Positions 36,947 through 46,212 of a stretch of 64,000 bases of DNA are shown here, piece by piece. Made by a program: the position numbers and the translations under genes. The stretch is from Phaeosaccion multiseriatum. Lineage: Eukaryota; Ochrophyta, other classes. How positions within the stretch are numbered: position 1 is the first letter of the stretch; every line of letters starts with the position of its first letter. The stretch covers positions 1,488,001 through 1,552,000 of the forward strand of contig OZ218961.1 of NCBI GenBank assembly GCA_965112735.1, given 5' to 3'. A model generated the notes under the pieces. It did not search any database, was not told the DNA's origin, and worked only from the letters and a program-made list of their open reading frames with translations.

Positions 36947-39900
36947 TCACGCCCGCTTCGCCTTGCGCAGTGCCGGTTTCACCGCCCCACCGCAGTGTCC
37001 CTCCCCCTGCCCCTCCCGCCACACCAGTCGCAGACAGCAAGCCCAGTCCAGGCACAGAGCCGCCCCGCACACAACGGACGTGGCCATGAGCGGCAGGAAG
37101 GGCAGTCTGTCGCCGAAGGATGAGGACAGCAGTGGGTGGAGGCCCTCAGCACACAAAAACAGCGCCAACAGCCCGACTGCTCTGAGCCCCTCCTGAGACG
37201 ACACTCCTCCGCCGTCCCCGCCCCACACGCCGCGCAGTAGCCAGCGAGCAGCGAGGAGGTTTCCCGCCCACAGGAACAGCTTGATGCCCGTCTCCCAGGG
37301 GCCTGTGTGTGGCGCGGGGTAGGGCAGGGTAGGGCAGGGTAGGGTAGGGTAGGCAGGGTAGGATAGGGTAGGGCAGGGTAGGGCAGGGTAGGGTAGGGTA
37401 GGGCAGGGTAGGATAGGGTAGGGCAGGGCAGGGCAGGGTAGGGTAGGGCAGGGCAGGGTAGGATAGGGTAGGGTAGGATAGGGTAGGGCAGGGTAGGGTA
37501 GGGTAGGGTAGGGTAGGGTAGGGTAGGATAGGGTAGGGTAGGATAGGGTAGGGCAGGGTAGGGTAGGGTAGGGTAGGGCAGGGCAGGGCAGGGTAGGGCA
37601 GGGTAGGGTAGGGTAGGGCAGGGTAGGGTAGGGTAGGGTAGGATAGGGTAGGGTAGAGAAGGGTAGGGTAGGGTAGGGCAGGGTAGGGTAGGGCAGGGTA
37701 GGGCAGGGTAGGGCAGAGTAGGGCAGGGTAGGGCAGGGCAGGGTAGGGTAGGGCAGGGCAGGGTAGGGTAGGGCAGGGTAGGGTAGGGTAGGGTACGGTA
37801 GGGTAGGGCAGGGTAAGGTAGGGCAGGGTAGGGTAAGGTAGGGCAGGGCAGGGCAGGGTAGAGGTATATGGGTAGGGCTGGGTACAGCAAGCGGCGTAGG
37901 TTGATTAAGGAGGGGGAAGCCTGAAGCAAGGGAACCTGATACTCGTTACCATCTATAATCACAACTGCTGTATGGCTGTCTTACCTGGGAGGAGGGGGAA
38001 GAGCGCGTAGAGGCCCACGGCGCTGCTCCGGAGGTACAGCGTGGAGGCTCTGCGGTCCTCACACGCAAGCACTGCGAGGGGCACCAGGGCCACAAGCACG
38101 GCCTTCTCGTGCACGTGCCAACCGAAGATGAAGCCGCTCAGGGCACAGTGCACCTGGGGACGGGAAGGAGTAGGGGCGGGAGGGGCAAGGGGCAGGCGGG
38201 GGAGAGGGAGACGGAGAGGGAGAGGGAGAGGGAGAGGGAGAGGGGGCACACGTTAGCTGCAATCTATCCTCCTCCTGTGCAGTTCGGCGGAGCAGAGGAT
38301 AGAGGGGAGAGGCAGCAGGGGAGAGAGAAAAAGGCAGGGAGGGAAATGGGAGGGAACGAGAGTGGAAGGGATAAAGGCACAGGGCAGAGATAAAGAGGGA
38401 GAGAGTGGGGAGGGAGCAGCGGGCAGAGGGACACGCGATAGAGGACAGAAGAGGGGCAGAGGGACGGGCGGAGAGGGAGAGAGGAGGGGAGGGGGGAGGG
38501 CGGAAAGGGCAGAGCGAAGAAGGCGGGCAGGAGGGGAGAGGAAGAGAGGGAGGGGGAGAGGGGGCAGAGGGGAGAAGGCAGAGGAGAGAGGAGGGAGGGA
38601 AGGGAAAGAGGAAGAGAGGGGGGAAAGTAGGAGGGGGAGAAGAGATAGGGGACAGGAAGAGAGGGAAGGGGTGGAGAGCAGGGAGATAGCAGGGAGTAGA
38701 GAAGGGAGAGAGGAGGGAGGGGAGAGAGGGAGAGGGGAGAGAGTGAAAACAACAAAGGGTAGAGGAGGAGGGGGGGAGAGAGCAGAGGGGAGAGCGGAGA
38801 GAGAGTGGAGAGAGAACAGAGAAGGGGGAGGGGGCAGAGGGAGAGTGGACAGAGGGGAAAGAACAAACACGCAAGAGGATAGAAGATAGAGAGGAGATGG
38901 CAGAGGGAGCAGCGCCAGAGGGAAGCACGGGAAGCACTAGAGGGAGCTGTGCCCTCTGCCCCCCTCACTCCCCACGCACTCACCACTCCCCAAAGGAAGG
39001 TCCGCGGTCTGGGCTGCCTCCAGACGGATACGAGGGCTGGGCAGCATGCAAGCAGAGTCAGGCCCACCGTCAGCAAAGGACGAATGTCGGGCAGCAGCGT
39101 GGTGCCTGCATCGTGCACCAGGCCGCCGGTGGTGGACGAGAAGGAGGAGGCCGAACTACGAGCTGCCCCTGCTGGGTCGAGTCTGCGCCACACTGCGAGG
39201 CCCAGCCTGTCCAGGAAGAGGTACAGCGCCCACGCGTTGGGGGCCCAATAGGCGTGCACCAAGCCACGGCCAAAGGGGAAGAGGCGCGAGAGCATCTGCG
39301 ACAGCTGGAGCGCACAGCTGGGGAGAGCGCGGCAGGAGGCAGGGCGGAAGTCAGTGGCGGAAGTCAGTGGCGGAAGTCAGTGCCGGAAGTCACAGTACAC
39401 GGCGGGCACATGTCATGGTCATGTCTGCGACTCTCACCTGCTGCTCGAGCCCCCCCAGCAGAAGGGAAAGACGGCGAGCCCAAACACGCCCAGCACGGTG
39501 CCTCCCAAGGCGGCCAGCCTACCCAAGAAGCTCGACAGGGACGGGCCCTTACCAGGCTCGGGTCCGCTCAAGCAGTACGCTCGCAGCAGGTACACAAAGT
39601 AGAGCGGGGCCAGGGTGAGGAACAGGTGCTTGCACATGAGCAGGGCTGCGAACACAAAGGCGCCGGCCACGTTCCTCTCCTGTGCAGCGAAAGCGAAAAG
39701 GGGAGGTAAGAAGGAGAAGGAGAAGGCAAAGATCAAAGCGGCAGCCCACAACACCTGTTTTAGAAGGCCCACAGAGAGGAGTAGCGTGCCCAGCAGCATC
39801 CCGTTGTACTGAAAGTGCATGTGGTCCACCATCAGCAAGCCCGCATTGAGCAGCACGAGCACTCCCGCACAAGCGAGCTTCGTCTCTCTCCCTGGATAGG

Positions 39901-40464
39901 CGGCCGAGAGGGCTGTTTTGGGCTTCCCCTTTGTGGATTGAAAGCACGCTGCGACACCCAAGAGGAGCAGCAGATCCACGGCCATGACCGACACGCGCTG
40001 CATTGTAGGGGAGGGGGTGGACGACGATTACTTGAACCAACTGCGTTTTGTACACCCCGCCAAGTGCTCAAGACAAAGCGCAGCTGCTCACCTGAAAGCA
40101 CACAGTCTCCCAAGACGCGTAGGGAAGCTCGCGGACCTCCAGCATGAGGGGGTCCACCCGCCTGGCCACTTGTGCAAGGCCCCATTCAAACCACGCAAAG
40201 AAAGGAGGGTAGTCCAGAGTCCACTGGCTTGTCTCGTCAAAGTACCACTGCGAGGCAGGGAGGCTTGATGTCACGGCAAGCCAGTTGCGATGCACCTGCG
40301 ATGGACAAGAGCAGGAGGTCAGCAAGCTGCTCTCCTCCCAACTGTCGCTTGCCTCGGCTGCGCACCTCAAAGTCAGTACTGTGGTAGCCTTGCCCGGCCA
40401 GTAGGAGCACCTTCACCGCTGTGGACGCTGCAAAGATCATCCACAGCCCACGAGCGGGAGCCAT
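36947..40464 (-). CDS. ALG8: ALG8, dolichyl-P-Glc:Glc1Man9GlcNAc2-PP-dolichol alpha-1,3-glucosyltransferase
   Basis: This multispanning ER membrane enzyme adds the second glucose to the lipid-linked oligosaccharide before N-glycosylation. Seven exons (40366-40464, 40092-40295, 39755-39997, 39438-39679, 38984-39317, 37985-38153, 36947-37302) give 548 residues; human ALG8 has 526. Matching blocks are '[20 protein letters not shown]', '[15 protein letters not shown]'-type sequence (here '[17 protein letters not shown]'), '[15 protein letters not shown]', '[18 protein letters not shown]' and '[11 protein letters not shown]'. The luminal acidic/His-rich STDFEVHRNW and HAYWAPN motifs of the ALG6/ALG8 (GT57) family are intact, and HRNW...[10 protein letters not shown] favours ALG8. 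The 39680-39754 intron is in frame and easily missed; removing it restores the family alignment. Introns 5 and 6 carry large purine arrays. The gene is head-to-head with the C2 gene, 166 bp apart. Confidence 0.93.
37316..37865. repeat. (GGGTA/GGGCA)n array in ALG8 intron 6
   Basis: About 550 bp of TAGGG/CAGGG pentamers mixing TA and CA units, with a few GATAGGG variants. It fills most of the 682-bp last intron. On the coding (minus) strand it reads as CCCTA/CCCTG. Confidence 0.95.
38176..38890. repeat. Purine-rich GGGAGA tract in ALG8 intron 5
   Basis: About 715 bp of imperfect GGGAGA/GGAGAG sequence, almost free of pyrimidines on the + strand. On the ALG8 sense strand it is a very long polypyrimidine tract running up to the acceptor at 38154. 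Confidence 0.85.
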
Positions 40465-40630
40465 GCCACTGGGAGCATATACGCGGGAGGGAATGGGAAG
40501 CGGCCTTGTGAAGATTCTCGTAAGGCAATGAGGGGCGTGAGCGGCGTAACGGTAACGGTTCCAGGCCAGAAGGCAGTGAGTGCTTTTTGCCTCCTCGCTG
40601 CTTCCCTGTACGCAACGCAAAGCAAACAAC
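40465..40630. promoter_or_regulatory. Divergent promoter region, ALG8 / C2 gene
   Basis: Only 166 bp separate the two start codons, so both promoters must lie here or overlap the first exons. I see no TATA box. An alternating GGCGTAACGGTAACGG patch lies at about 40543-40558. Confidence 0.6.
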
Positions 40631-42408
40631 ATGAGCTACAGAAGGGGGTCGATCTTCGACATTCAGCGGAGGAGATCCGGGGCGGTGGCTTTGCCGGACA
40701 AGATACTACATGGGCATATGAATGTATTTGTCGAAGGGGGAAGGCAGCTGCGCAATCGAGGTGGGCCGCCTCCCCAATTCCCCTCTTTCTTTCTCCTCCT
40801 GCTTCTTCTAACGTTCGCTCACTCGCACCCCTCCCCTTCCTCTTCCCCCTTATCCGCGCAGAGATGGTGGGCAAGAGTGACCCCTTTGTCAAGATAAAGT
40901 TCGGCCTGACCGCAGCCCAGCGAACAGAGGTGGTCTTCGACTCGGACAATCCGGTGTTTAAGGAGAGCATGCTGTCGTTTCCAGTCTTTGAGCCGGATCC
41001 GGTGGGCACGACGTTGGAGGTGATGGTGTTCGACAAGGGGCTTGTGGTGGACGAGTTGATTGGCTACACGAGCATGAGCTACGAGACCCTACTAAAGCCG
41101 GAGGGCATGTGGGTACCGATCATGACGGGCAGGGGTGAAAAGACGGGAGAGGTCAAAATTGCCTTGAGCTACTGCCCGAGTCCCCCCACCAGTGCTTCGG
41201 GTGACTCGCAGAAAGAAGCCTTGTCTGAATCGGTGGCTGCTGGCGGTGCTGGGGAAGAGGTGTCGCCTTCGGAAGTGAGCAGCGGAAGCGGCAGCAGCGT
41301 GGTGATCGACGCTGCTGGTCTCCGAGAGACGAGGGAGCCCGAAAGCGAGCGACAAAAGCAAGTCGCGTCTACCGCAGCCATCGAAGAGCGGGGATCCTGG
41401 AGCAGCAGCATCCCCAGTATCAACAGCAGCAGGCGTAGCAGCACACTAGTCGCCTCGGCCCAGAACGAACCGCCAACAGCGGCCAATGAAATGGCCGCAA
41501 TAGCGGCAATGGCGGTACGAGCGCATGACGCGGGCGACGACAACGACATGGGCGGGGCAGAGGCGCACCCCCACGCAGCGCAACGAGCCCTGGGGGGGCG
41601 GCAGGAAGCCCGGCAGCCGGAGGCCCGGCGGCAGAGCCAGCCGCTGGTGAGGAGAGGATCAGACGAGGATGACGAGGAGGGGGAGCTGCGCCTTGACGCT
41701 GCTGATGCGACGAGAGAAGCAGAGGCCAGTCAGAAGAACAGGGGCAGGCGGAGCTCCATCGAGCGGGCCACGCATAAAGGGCATCGCCGGGGCTCCTGCG
41801 GGTCCGAGCCTCCTCCGTTGAAACACGTGACCAACGGCACTCCAGCGGCCAGATCGCTGCCCTTCGTGGTTGACTTTCGCGTGCAATCCGAGTATTTGTT
41901 TAGCCCAGAGGCCCGGCGTGTGGCGCAGCGCGTGCTCAGTGTGTTGGGCTGCCTTGCTGCCGTGGCGGCGCTCGTGCTTCTCGCGGAGGAGGGCACGTCG
42001 AGACTGTCCCCGGGCTTTCCCAACAGCCGTTCGGGGGAGGGCTTTTATCTCGTGGACCAGACGGACGGCCTCTGCCTCATGGGCAACCGATTCGTGTCGT
42101 GCGGGGCCAAGTCAGTGTGGAGCATACAGGAGGAGGACCCCGCGGGCGGGGGCAGCAGGAGCACCTCGGCGCTGCGGCTGGGCGGCAAATGCTTAGCAGC
42201 CTCCAGCAGCGAGGCGCAAGGACATGCGGGACTGAGCAAGTGCTCCGTCCCCAGTGCGGCAGGCTGGAGGCTGCGGAGAGGGAGGCTCACACATGCCCTG
42301 TCCAACGGCTCGGGGACGGCCTGCGTGCACCGCAAGGGCAAGGGAATCGTCATGGTGGACTGCCGGGGCGACGAGGACAGCCTAGAACTGGAGGCCGTGA
42401 CGGTATAA
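40631..42408 (+). CDS. C2-domain, single-pass membrane protein with C-terminal lectin-like region
   Basis: Two exons, 40631-40760 and 40862-42408, give 558 residues. Residues ~15-150 form a C2 domain: 'GHMNVFVEGGRQLRN', 'KSDPFVKIKFG', 'TEVVFDSDNPVFKE', 'LEVMVFDKGLVVDELIG'. The Asp residues of the Ca2+-binding loops are mostly present, so Ca2+-dependent membrane binding is likely. Then comes a Ser/Glu/Arg-rich disordered linker of about 250 residues, a hydrophobic helix at ~434-453 ('VLGCLAAVAALVLLA') and a Cys-rich tail of about 100 residues. In the tail, 'YLVDQTDGLCLMGNRFV', 'LRLGGKCLAASSSEAQG' and 'ACVHRKGKGIVMVDC' resemble the repeats of a beta-trefoil (ricin-B-like) lectin fold. That last call is inference from pattern only. 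I do not recognise a named orthologue. Confidence 0.8.
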
Positions 42409-43109
42409 TGCGTAGTGCCAGTACCATTCGCACGTTCTGTACTCAAGGAAACCTGTAATTCATTCTTCCATTCGTTGCTTCTTCGTAGTGCCCCTCCACG
42501 TCCCGAGGGGGAGTGTCGATGTTCCTAACCCCCCCATCAAGTCGTTGCGGGCCTCATCACTGCGCTTGATGGCCAACGGGTGCCCCCCAAGGCGTACAGT
42601 AGGCTGCCTCCGAGGCGTGAAGGTGCAGCACTCCTCTGCAGTGCCACATGCCATGCACCTGCTTGGTTGGCCTTCAGACGCACACATCCTGCCCCATCAA
42701 CAAAAGCCCTCGACCATGTCGCTCGAAATCGACTGTCCGTGCTTTGCCTCGAAATGATTCTGCTTGCTGGGGGTGGGGGGTGAGCACCAAGACGCTCGTA
42801 CCCCGCCTGTCCGACCCCCGCATCGTGACTGAATGATGGATCGATCGGTACCACTGAGGCCTTGCACCACGACCGATGGAGCACAGCACGGCTCGTCCCA
42901 CACTCACAACGTTCATGCAGCGGCGGTTCTCGACGATGGCCCGAGGGACAGGCCTGTCTCGTTTGAGCATGTAACATCTCTCTTGAAGGCAGCCTGTGAG
43001 GTGCTGCTTGGTTGCAGGTCTTCTTGCTGCAGCTGCTGCTGCTGTCTCTGATTCAGATAGGGGAGCTCAGCTCGCTCTCACCACACTAGGTCCCTTTGAG
43101 CAGCGCACT
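42409..43109. other. Intergenic between convergent C2 and CSTPP1-like genes
   Basis: No coding or RNA gene signal was seen on either strand. Short open frames here lack family resemblance and overlap on both strands. The region should contain both 3' UTRs and terminators. Confidence 0.55.
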
Positions 43110-43981
43110 TCACTGGAAGGTGGGTGCTCTGCTCTTCTTGTCCCTCTTCTTCTTGCTCTCGTGCTGCTGATGCTGGTACTTGCTAGAGCCCTGCTCCTCC
43201 ACGAGTCCCTTCCAGCTGAGCACCTCCGACCTGCACAGCCCTTCGTCGTGAGGCGGAGGCCGCACTAGCACGGAGGCGGACAACTCCTCGCAGAGGAGAA
43301 GGCCCGCACAAAACTTGGCGAAAGTCACGGATTCGAGCCCCACCAGCACCGGCTCCAGAAAGCGCATGGGAATACACCTGAAAGAAGGGGGACAAGCGGT
43401 GGGCCGCCGTGAGGAAATCTTTCCCCTCCCTCCCCCCCAACGACCTACACACCACGCGTTCACAGTACCTGCTCGCCTTCCCAGGGTCGCTAGCCAAGGC
43501 CGTGAGGGACACTAGGAGCTTGTCGCCGGAAGGCTTGCGTCTCGCAGGGGGGGCCTTCTCCAGCACCTCCTTCACGTCCCCAAAGAAGTCCTGAAGCAAA
43601 GGGGAGATCGACAGAGATCAGGTCAGTCGCGCCCAGACACACACAGCAGGTACCCGTACTTCGCCTTCACCTGGAAATAGAGGAAGACGAACATCGCCCG
43701 GCTGAACGAAGCATAGCTCAGCTCTTTCACGTCTACGCCGCCTTGCTCGAGCTTTGTCAAGATGTGCTCCGACACGTTGCTAGGAAAGTCTGGCGAAAGT
43801 GTCTGGGCAAGTTGGCCAAAGTCCTTGGCGGCGAACGCCGGCTGTTGCTGGAGATGAGCCCCCCCACCGAACGCGTCCTCCATGGCAAATATAAAGCCAA
43901 GCACGTTGTGGCGAGTGGCGCTCACGTACGCCCACTCACGACCGGCCACATTGTTGTATTCAAACACGCTGCGTCGTTTGG

Positions 43982-44024
<43 letters not shown>

Positions 44025-44215
44025 TTACTATGCTTTCATTTGGCAGCCGCCCTTGCCAGATCCTCAGCCCGGAGAGAGCGCACCTGGTGAAGTACTCGCA
44101 GATAAGCTGCAGCGGCTTCTCCGGCCTCCTGGCCAGCACGATTCGCATAGCGTCCTTCACATACACTGCTATATCCGCCTCAGTGTCCCGCATTGTCTCG
44201 TCTGGCAAGCTGGCC
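43110..44215 (-). CDS. CSTPP1: CSTPP1 (C11orf49)-like protein, start codon displaced by a transposon
   Basis: The homologue regulates the tubulin polyglutamylase complex at centriolar satellites and cilia. Exons are 44084-44215, 43671-43968, 43469-43590 and 43110-43377. The family pattern is clear: 'VKDAMRIVLARRPEKPLQLI', then 'EYFTSVFEY', then 'REWAYVSATRHNVLGFIFA' (animal 'REFSFVQATPHNRVSFLRA'), then 'LAQTLSPDFPSN' (animal 'LLQLLCPDFPLE'). Counting the displaced bases the gene would be 274 codons, against 331 residues in human. A 9.8-kb element sits between the A-T of the ATG (54036-54035) and the third base plus the rest of the gene. The TIR supplies an alternative in-frame ATG at 44274-44272, and another ATG lies at codon 9. 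Whether the allele is expressed is unknown. Confidence 0.78.
44209..44215. repeat. Left target-site duplication GCTGGCC
   Basis: The seven bases left of the element are repeated exactly at 54028-54034 on its right. Together with the inverted repeats this fixes the insertion point. Confidence 0.9.
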
Positions 44216-44372
44216 CATTTAGGTAAGGGTTTTGAGTGTGGTTTCGTGTCGAGAGCAGCATGTGGTCGCGACATTAGCTAAGGCTTATTCGTGTCGAGAG
44301 CACGAGGGGTGGTCTCAAGTCGGAGCCACGACTGAGCGCAGGGGACAGGCTGGCGTACACGCGGATTCGAGC
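44216..44372 (+). repeat. Left terminal inverted repeat
   Basis: Begins CATTTAGGTAAGGG and ends GCGGATTCGAGC. It matches the reverse complement of 53870-54027 with only about seven differences, including a one-base indel near the tip. It contains two copies of TTCGTGTCGAGAGCA (44243-44257 and 44288-44302, 45 bp apart), likely transposase-binding sites. Confidence 0.93.
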
Positions 44373-44433
44373 ATCCACCATCCCCCCCCCACCCACATAG
44401 TACTCCTTGAGAGCTCACTCGGTGTCCAGAACG

Positions 44434-46205
44434 ATGACAGACTCGGGGCTACGGCGGTCAGAGAGAAGCGGAACGCAAGCAAGTTTAGGACGGTATGTTC
44501 GCAACGCCGGTCCCCCCACTCAAAGGAAGGAACCTTCTCCAACGTCTGTCGCACCCCGTAATCCAAACAGCATGGGAAAGGGAAAGGGAAAGGGAAAGGG
44601 AGGGAAAGGAGAACTCGCTGCGAGAGGAGGAGGAGGAGGAGGAGGAAGGAACGGAGGGGCTCCGTCACCGCCGGTAGACACAACAGCGAGGACAGGAGCG
44701 GGAAGGACACCGGCATCCGCAAGTCCGACACCAGGAGGAGCGGGAGGATTGGGAGGACCTCTGTCTGATTTCACAGATTTCACAGCATCTCCAGGAGGCG
44801 AACCGGGGGCGGCGGCCGCTCCGTCATCATTACCACCACCCGCGGTAGCACCAGCGACAACAGAGGTTGAGGGAGTAGCGGGAGCAGCGATTTTTGGAGG
44901 AGAAGGGGGCGCCGCAGCAGCATCAAGGATTCCTTCTCCACCAACTACAATTGGAACAGAGGGCCTTGCGGAGGGGGCTTTGGAAAGGGGTAGCGGAGAG
45001 AGTCAAGCCGAACTTAGCAAAGCCCAGGAACATGCTGCTGCCACTGCTGCTGCCACTGCTGCCTCTGCTACTGCCTCCGGATCCGTGCTCCGAGAGGCAG
45101 GGAAGTCCACGTCAGCACTCCCTAGTGGCGCGAGAGGAGGAAAAACTAAGAGGTGAGAAGGGCCTGCCTTGTCTCGTCTTTAAAGCTTCATTCTGTCCGC
45201 CTGCTGTAACGATTTCAACACGTCTCTTCCAACACCCCTGCGCAGAACGACGCAGAAGAAAATCCTTGGGCTCCTGAAAGCCAATGCAGTGTCATCACAG
45301 GAGAGGGAGGCGTTAAAGAAGCAGTACAGAGGCAAAATGAACGCCGCTGCGGCCATGTTGGCGGCCTGCGGCGAGAAAATTGTTATCGTTGCGGCGGAAG
45401 ACAGTGAGGTCCGAAAGATTGTGACTAACAATTTCCCGAATGGCAGCGTCCTGGCTACGGCTCTGCGAGACTCCCGTGTGAATTCCATCATCCGCGAAGC
45501 TGTGAACGATATTCTTCCGAGGCAAGTGCAAACGTCTACAGCTGTTCAAGCGTCCGAACCCAGGACCCCTGAAAAGATTGTGGAGGAGGACGTGTCAGTG
45601 AAAGAGCTGCGCAAGGTCTGTGCGGTCTTGATGAAGCGCCATGCAGGAGATGTTCTGCAGGGAAAAGTCGAACAGAAGAAGCAGGAAGCCGCGCAGAGGG
45701 GGGCAGGGGGACGGCAGGAGGCCGTGGCGGACCCTGGGACAGGGGGGCGGTCAGGGATGGTCTTCACCAGCTCAACGCGAAAGGCATCGCCGACAGCGGC
45801 CACAGGTACTGCATCGGAGCGACGCCGCAACCGAAGTATTGGCAAGGTGTGACCTACAACGGCAAAGCTATGGACTGGAAGGGATTTGGAGCCTTTCTCA
45901 AAGCAAAGCACTACGCGTGTTTGAGAATTCCCGAGAGCTTGGCGCACTCTGTGGTGGTTGCGTACACGAGGCACGTGTACGCAGCGGCGGCTGGAAGCAG
46001 CGGCGACAGCAACGGCTCAAACACCACCAGGGATCGCCAGAGGATCGGATCCGAAGCCGTCGAAGGCAGTCTGCATTCATTGATCAGAGAGGGCAACAAA
46101 GACGTCGCGGAGGCCCCACTCGACAAGGGCAGCAAGAAGCGAAAGCGGGGAGAGGCGGAGGCAACACCACCAGTATCAGTACCACCAGTAATGACTAATG
46201 TATGA
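44434..46205 (+). CDS. Transposon-encoded protein of unknown function
   Basis: I do not recognise this protein. Exon 1 (44434-45152) encodes a basic, Gly/Ala/Ser/Pro-rich disordered N-terminus with a GKGKGKGKGGKG tract. Exon 2 starts at 45246 after a good GT-AG intron and encodes a helical, charged region ('LLKANAVSSQEREALKKQYR', 'VKELRKVCAVLMKRHAG'). A frame change is then needed near 45680-45770. A weak 47-nt intron (about 45724-45770, GTGGCG...CACCAG) would join it to 'GHRYCIGATPQPKYWQGVTY', 'FLKAKHYACLRIPESLA' and a Lys/Arg-rich C-terminus ending at 46205. Without that intron the frame stops at 45852. The basic ends suggest a nuclear DNA- or RNA-binding accessory factor, which is inference. 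Confidence 0.5.
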
Positions 46206-46212
46206 TTTAGAT

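Noticed and set aside
36771-37123. TATATAAAG followed by a short open frame on the + strand
   Set aside because: The frame overlaps ALG8's last exon in antisense, is low-complexity and resembles nothing known.
37316-37865. Interstitial telomere or chromosome end
   Set aside because: The unit is a TAGGG/CAGGG mix, not a regular telomere repeat, and ALG8 exons flank it on both sides.
38264-39295. 343-codon minus-strand open frame as one ALG8 exon
   Set aside because: Only its first ~100 codons match ALG8. The rest is Pro/Leu/Ser read from the purine-rich intron, and a GT-AG junction at 38984/38153 restores the family sequence.
40528-40900. N-terminal extension of the C2 protein upstream of 40631 without the intron
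   Set aside because: The frame upstream of 40862 without splicing has no C2 resemblance. The 40761-40861 intron has good GT-AG ends and restores the C2 domain start.
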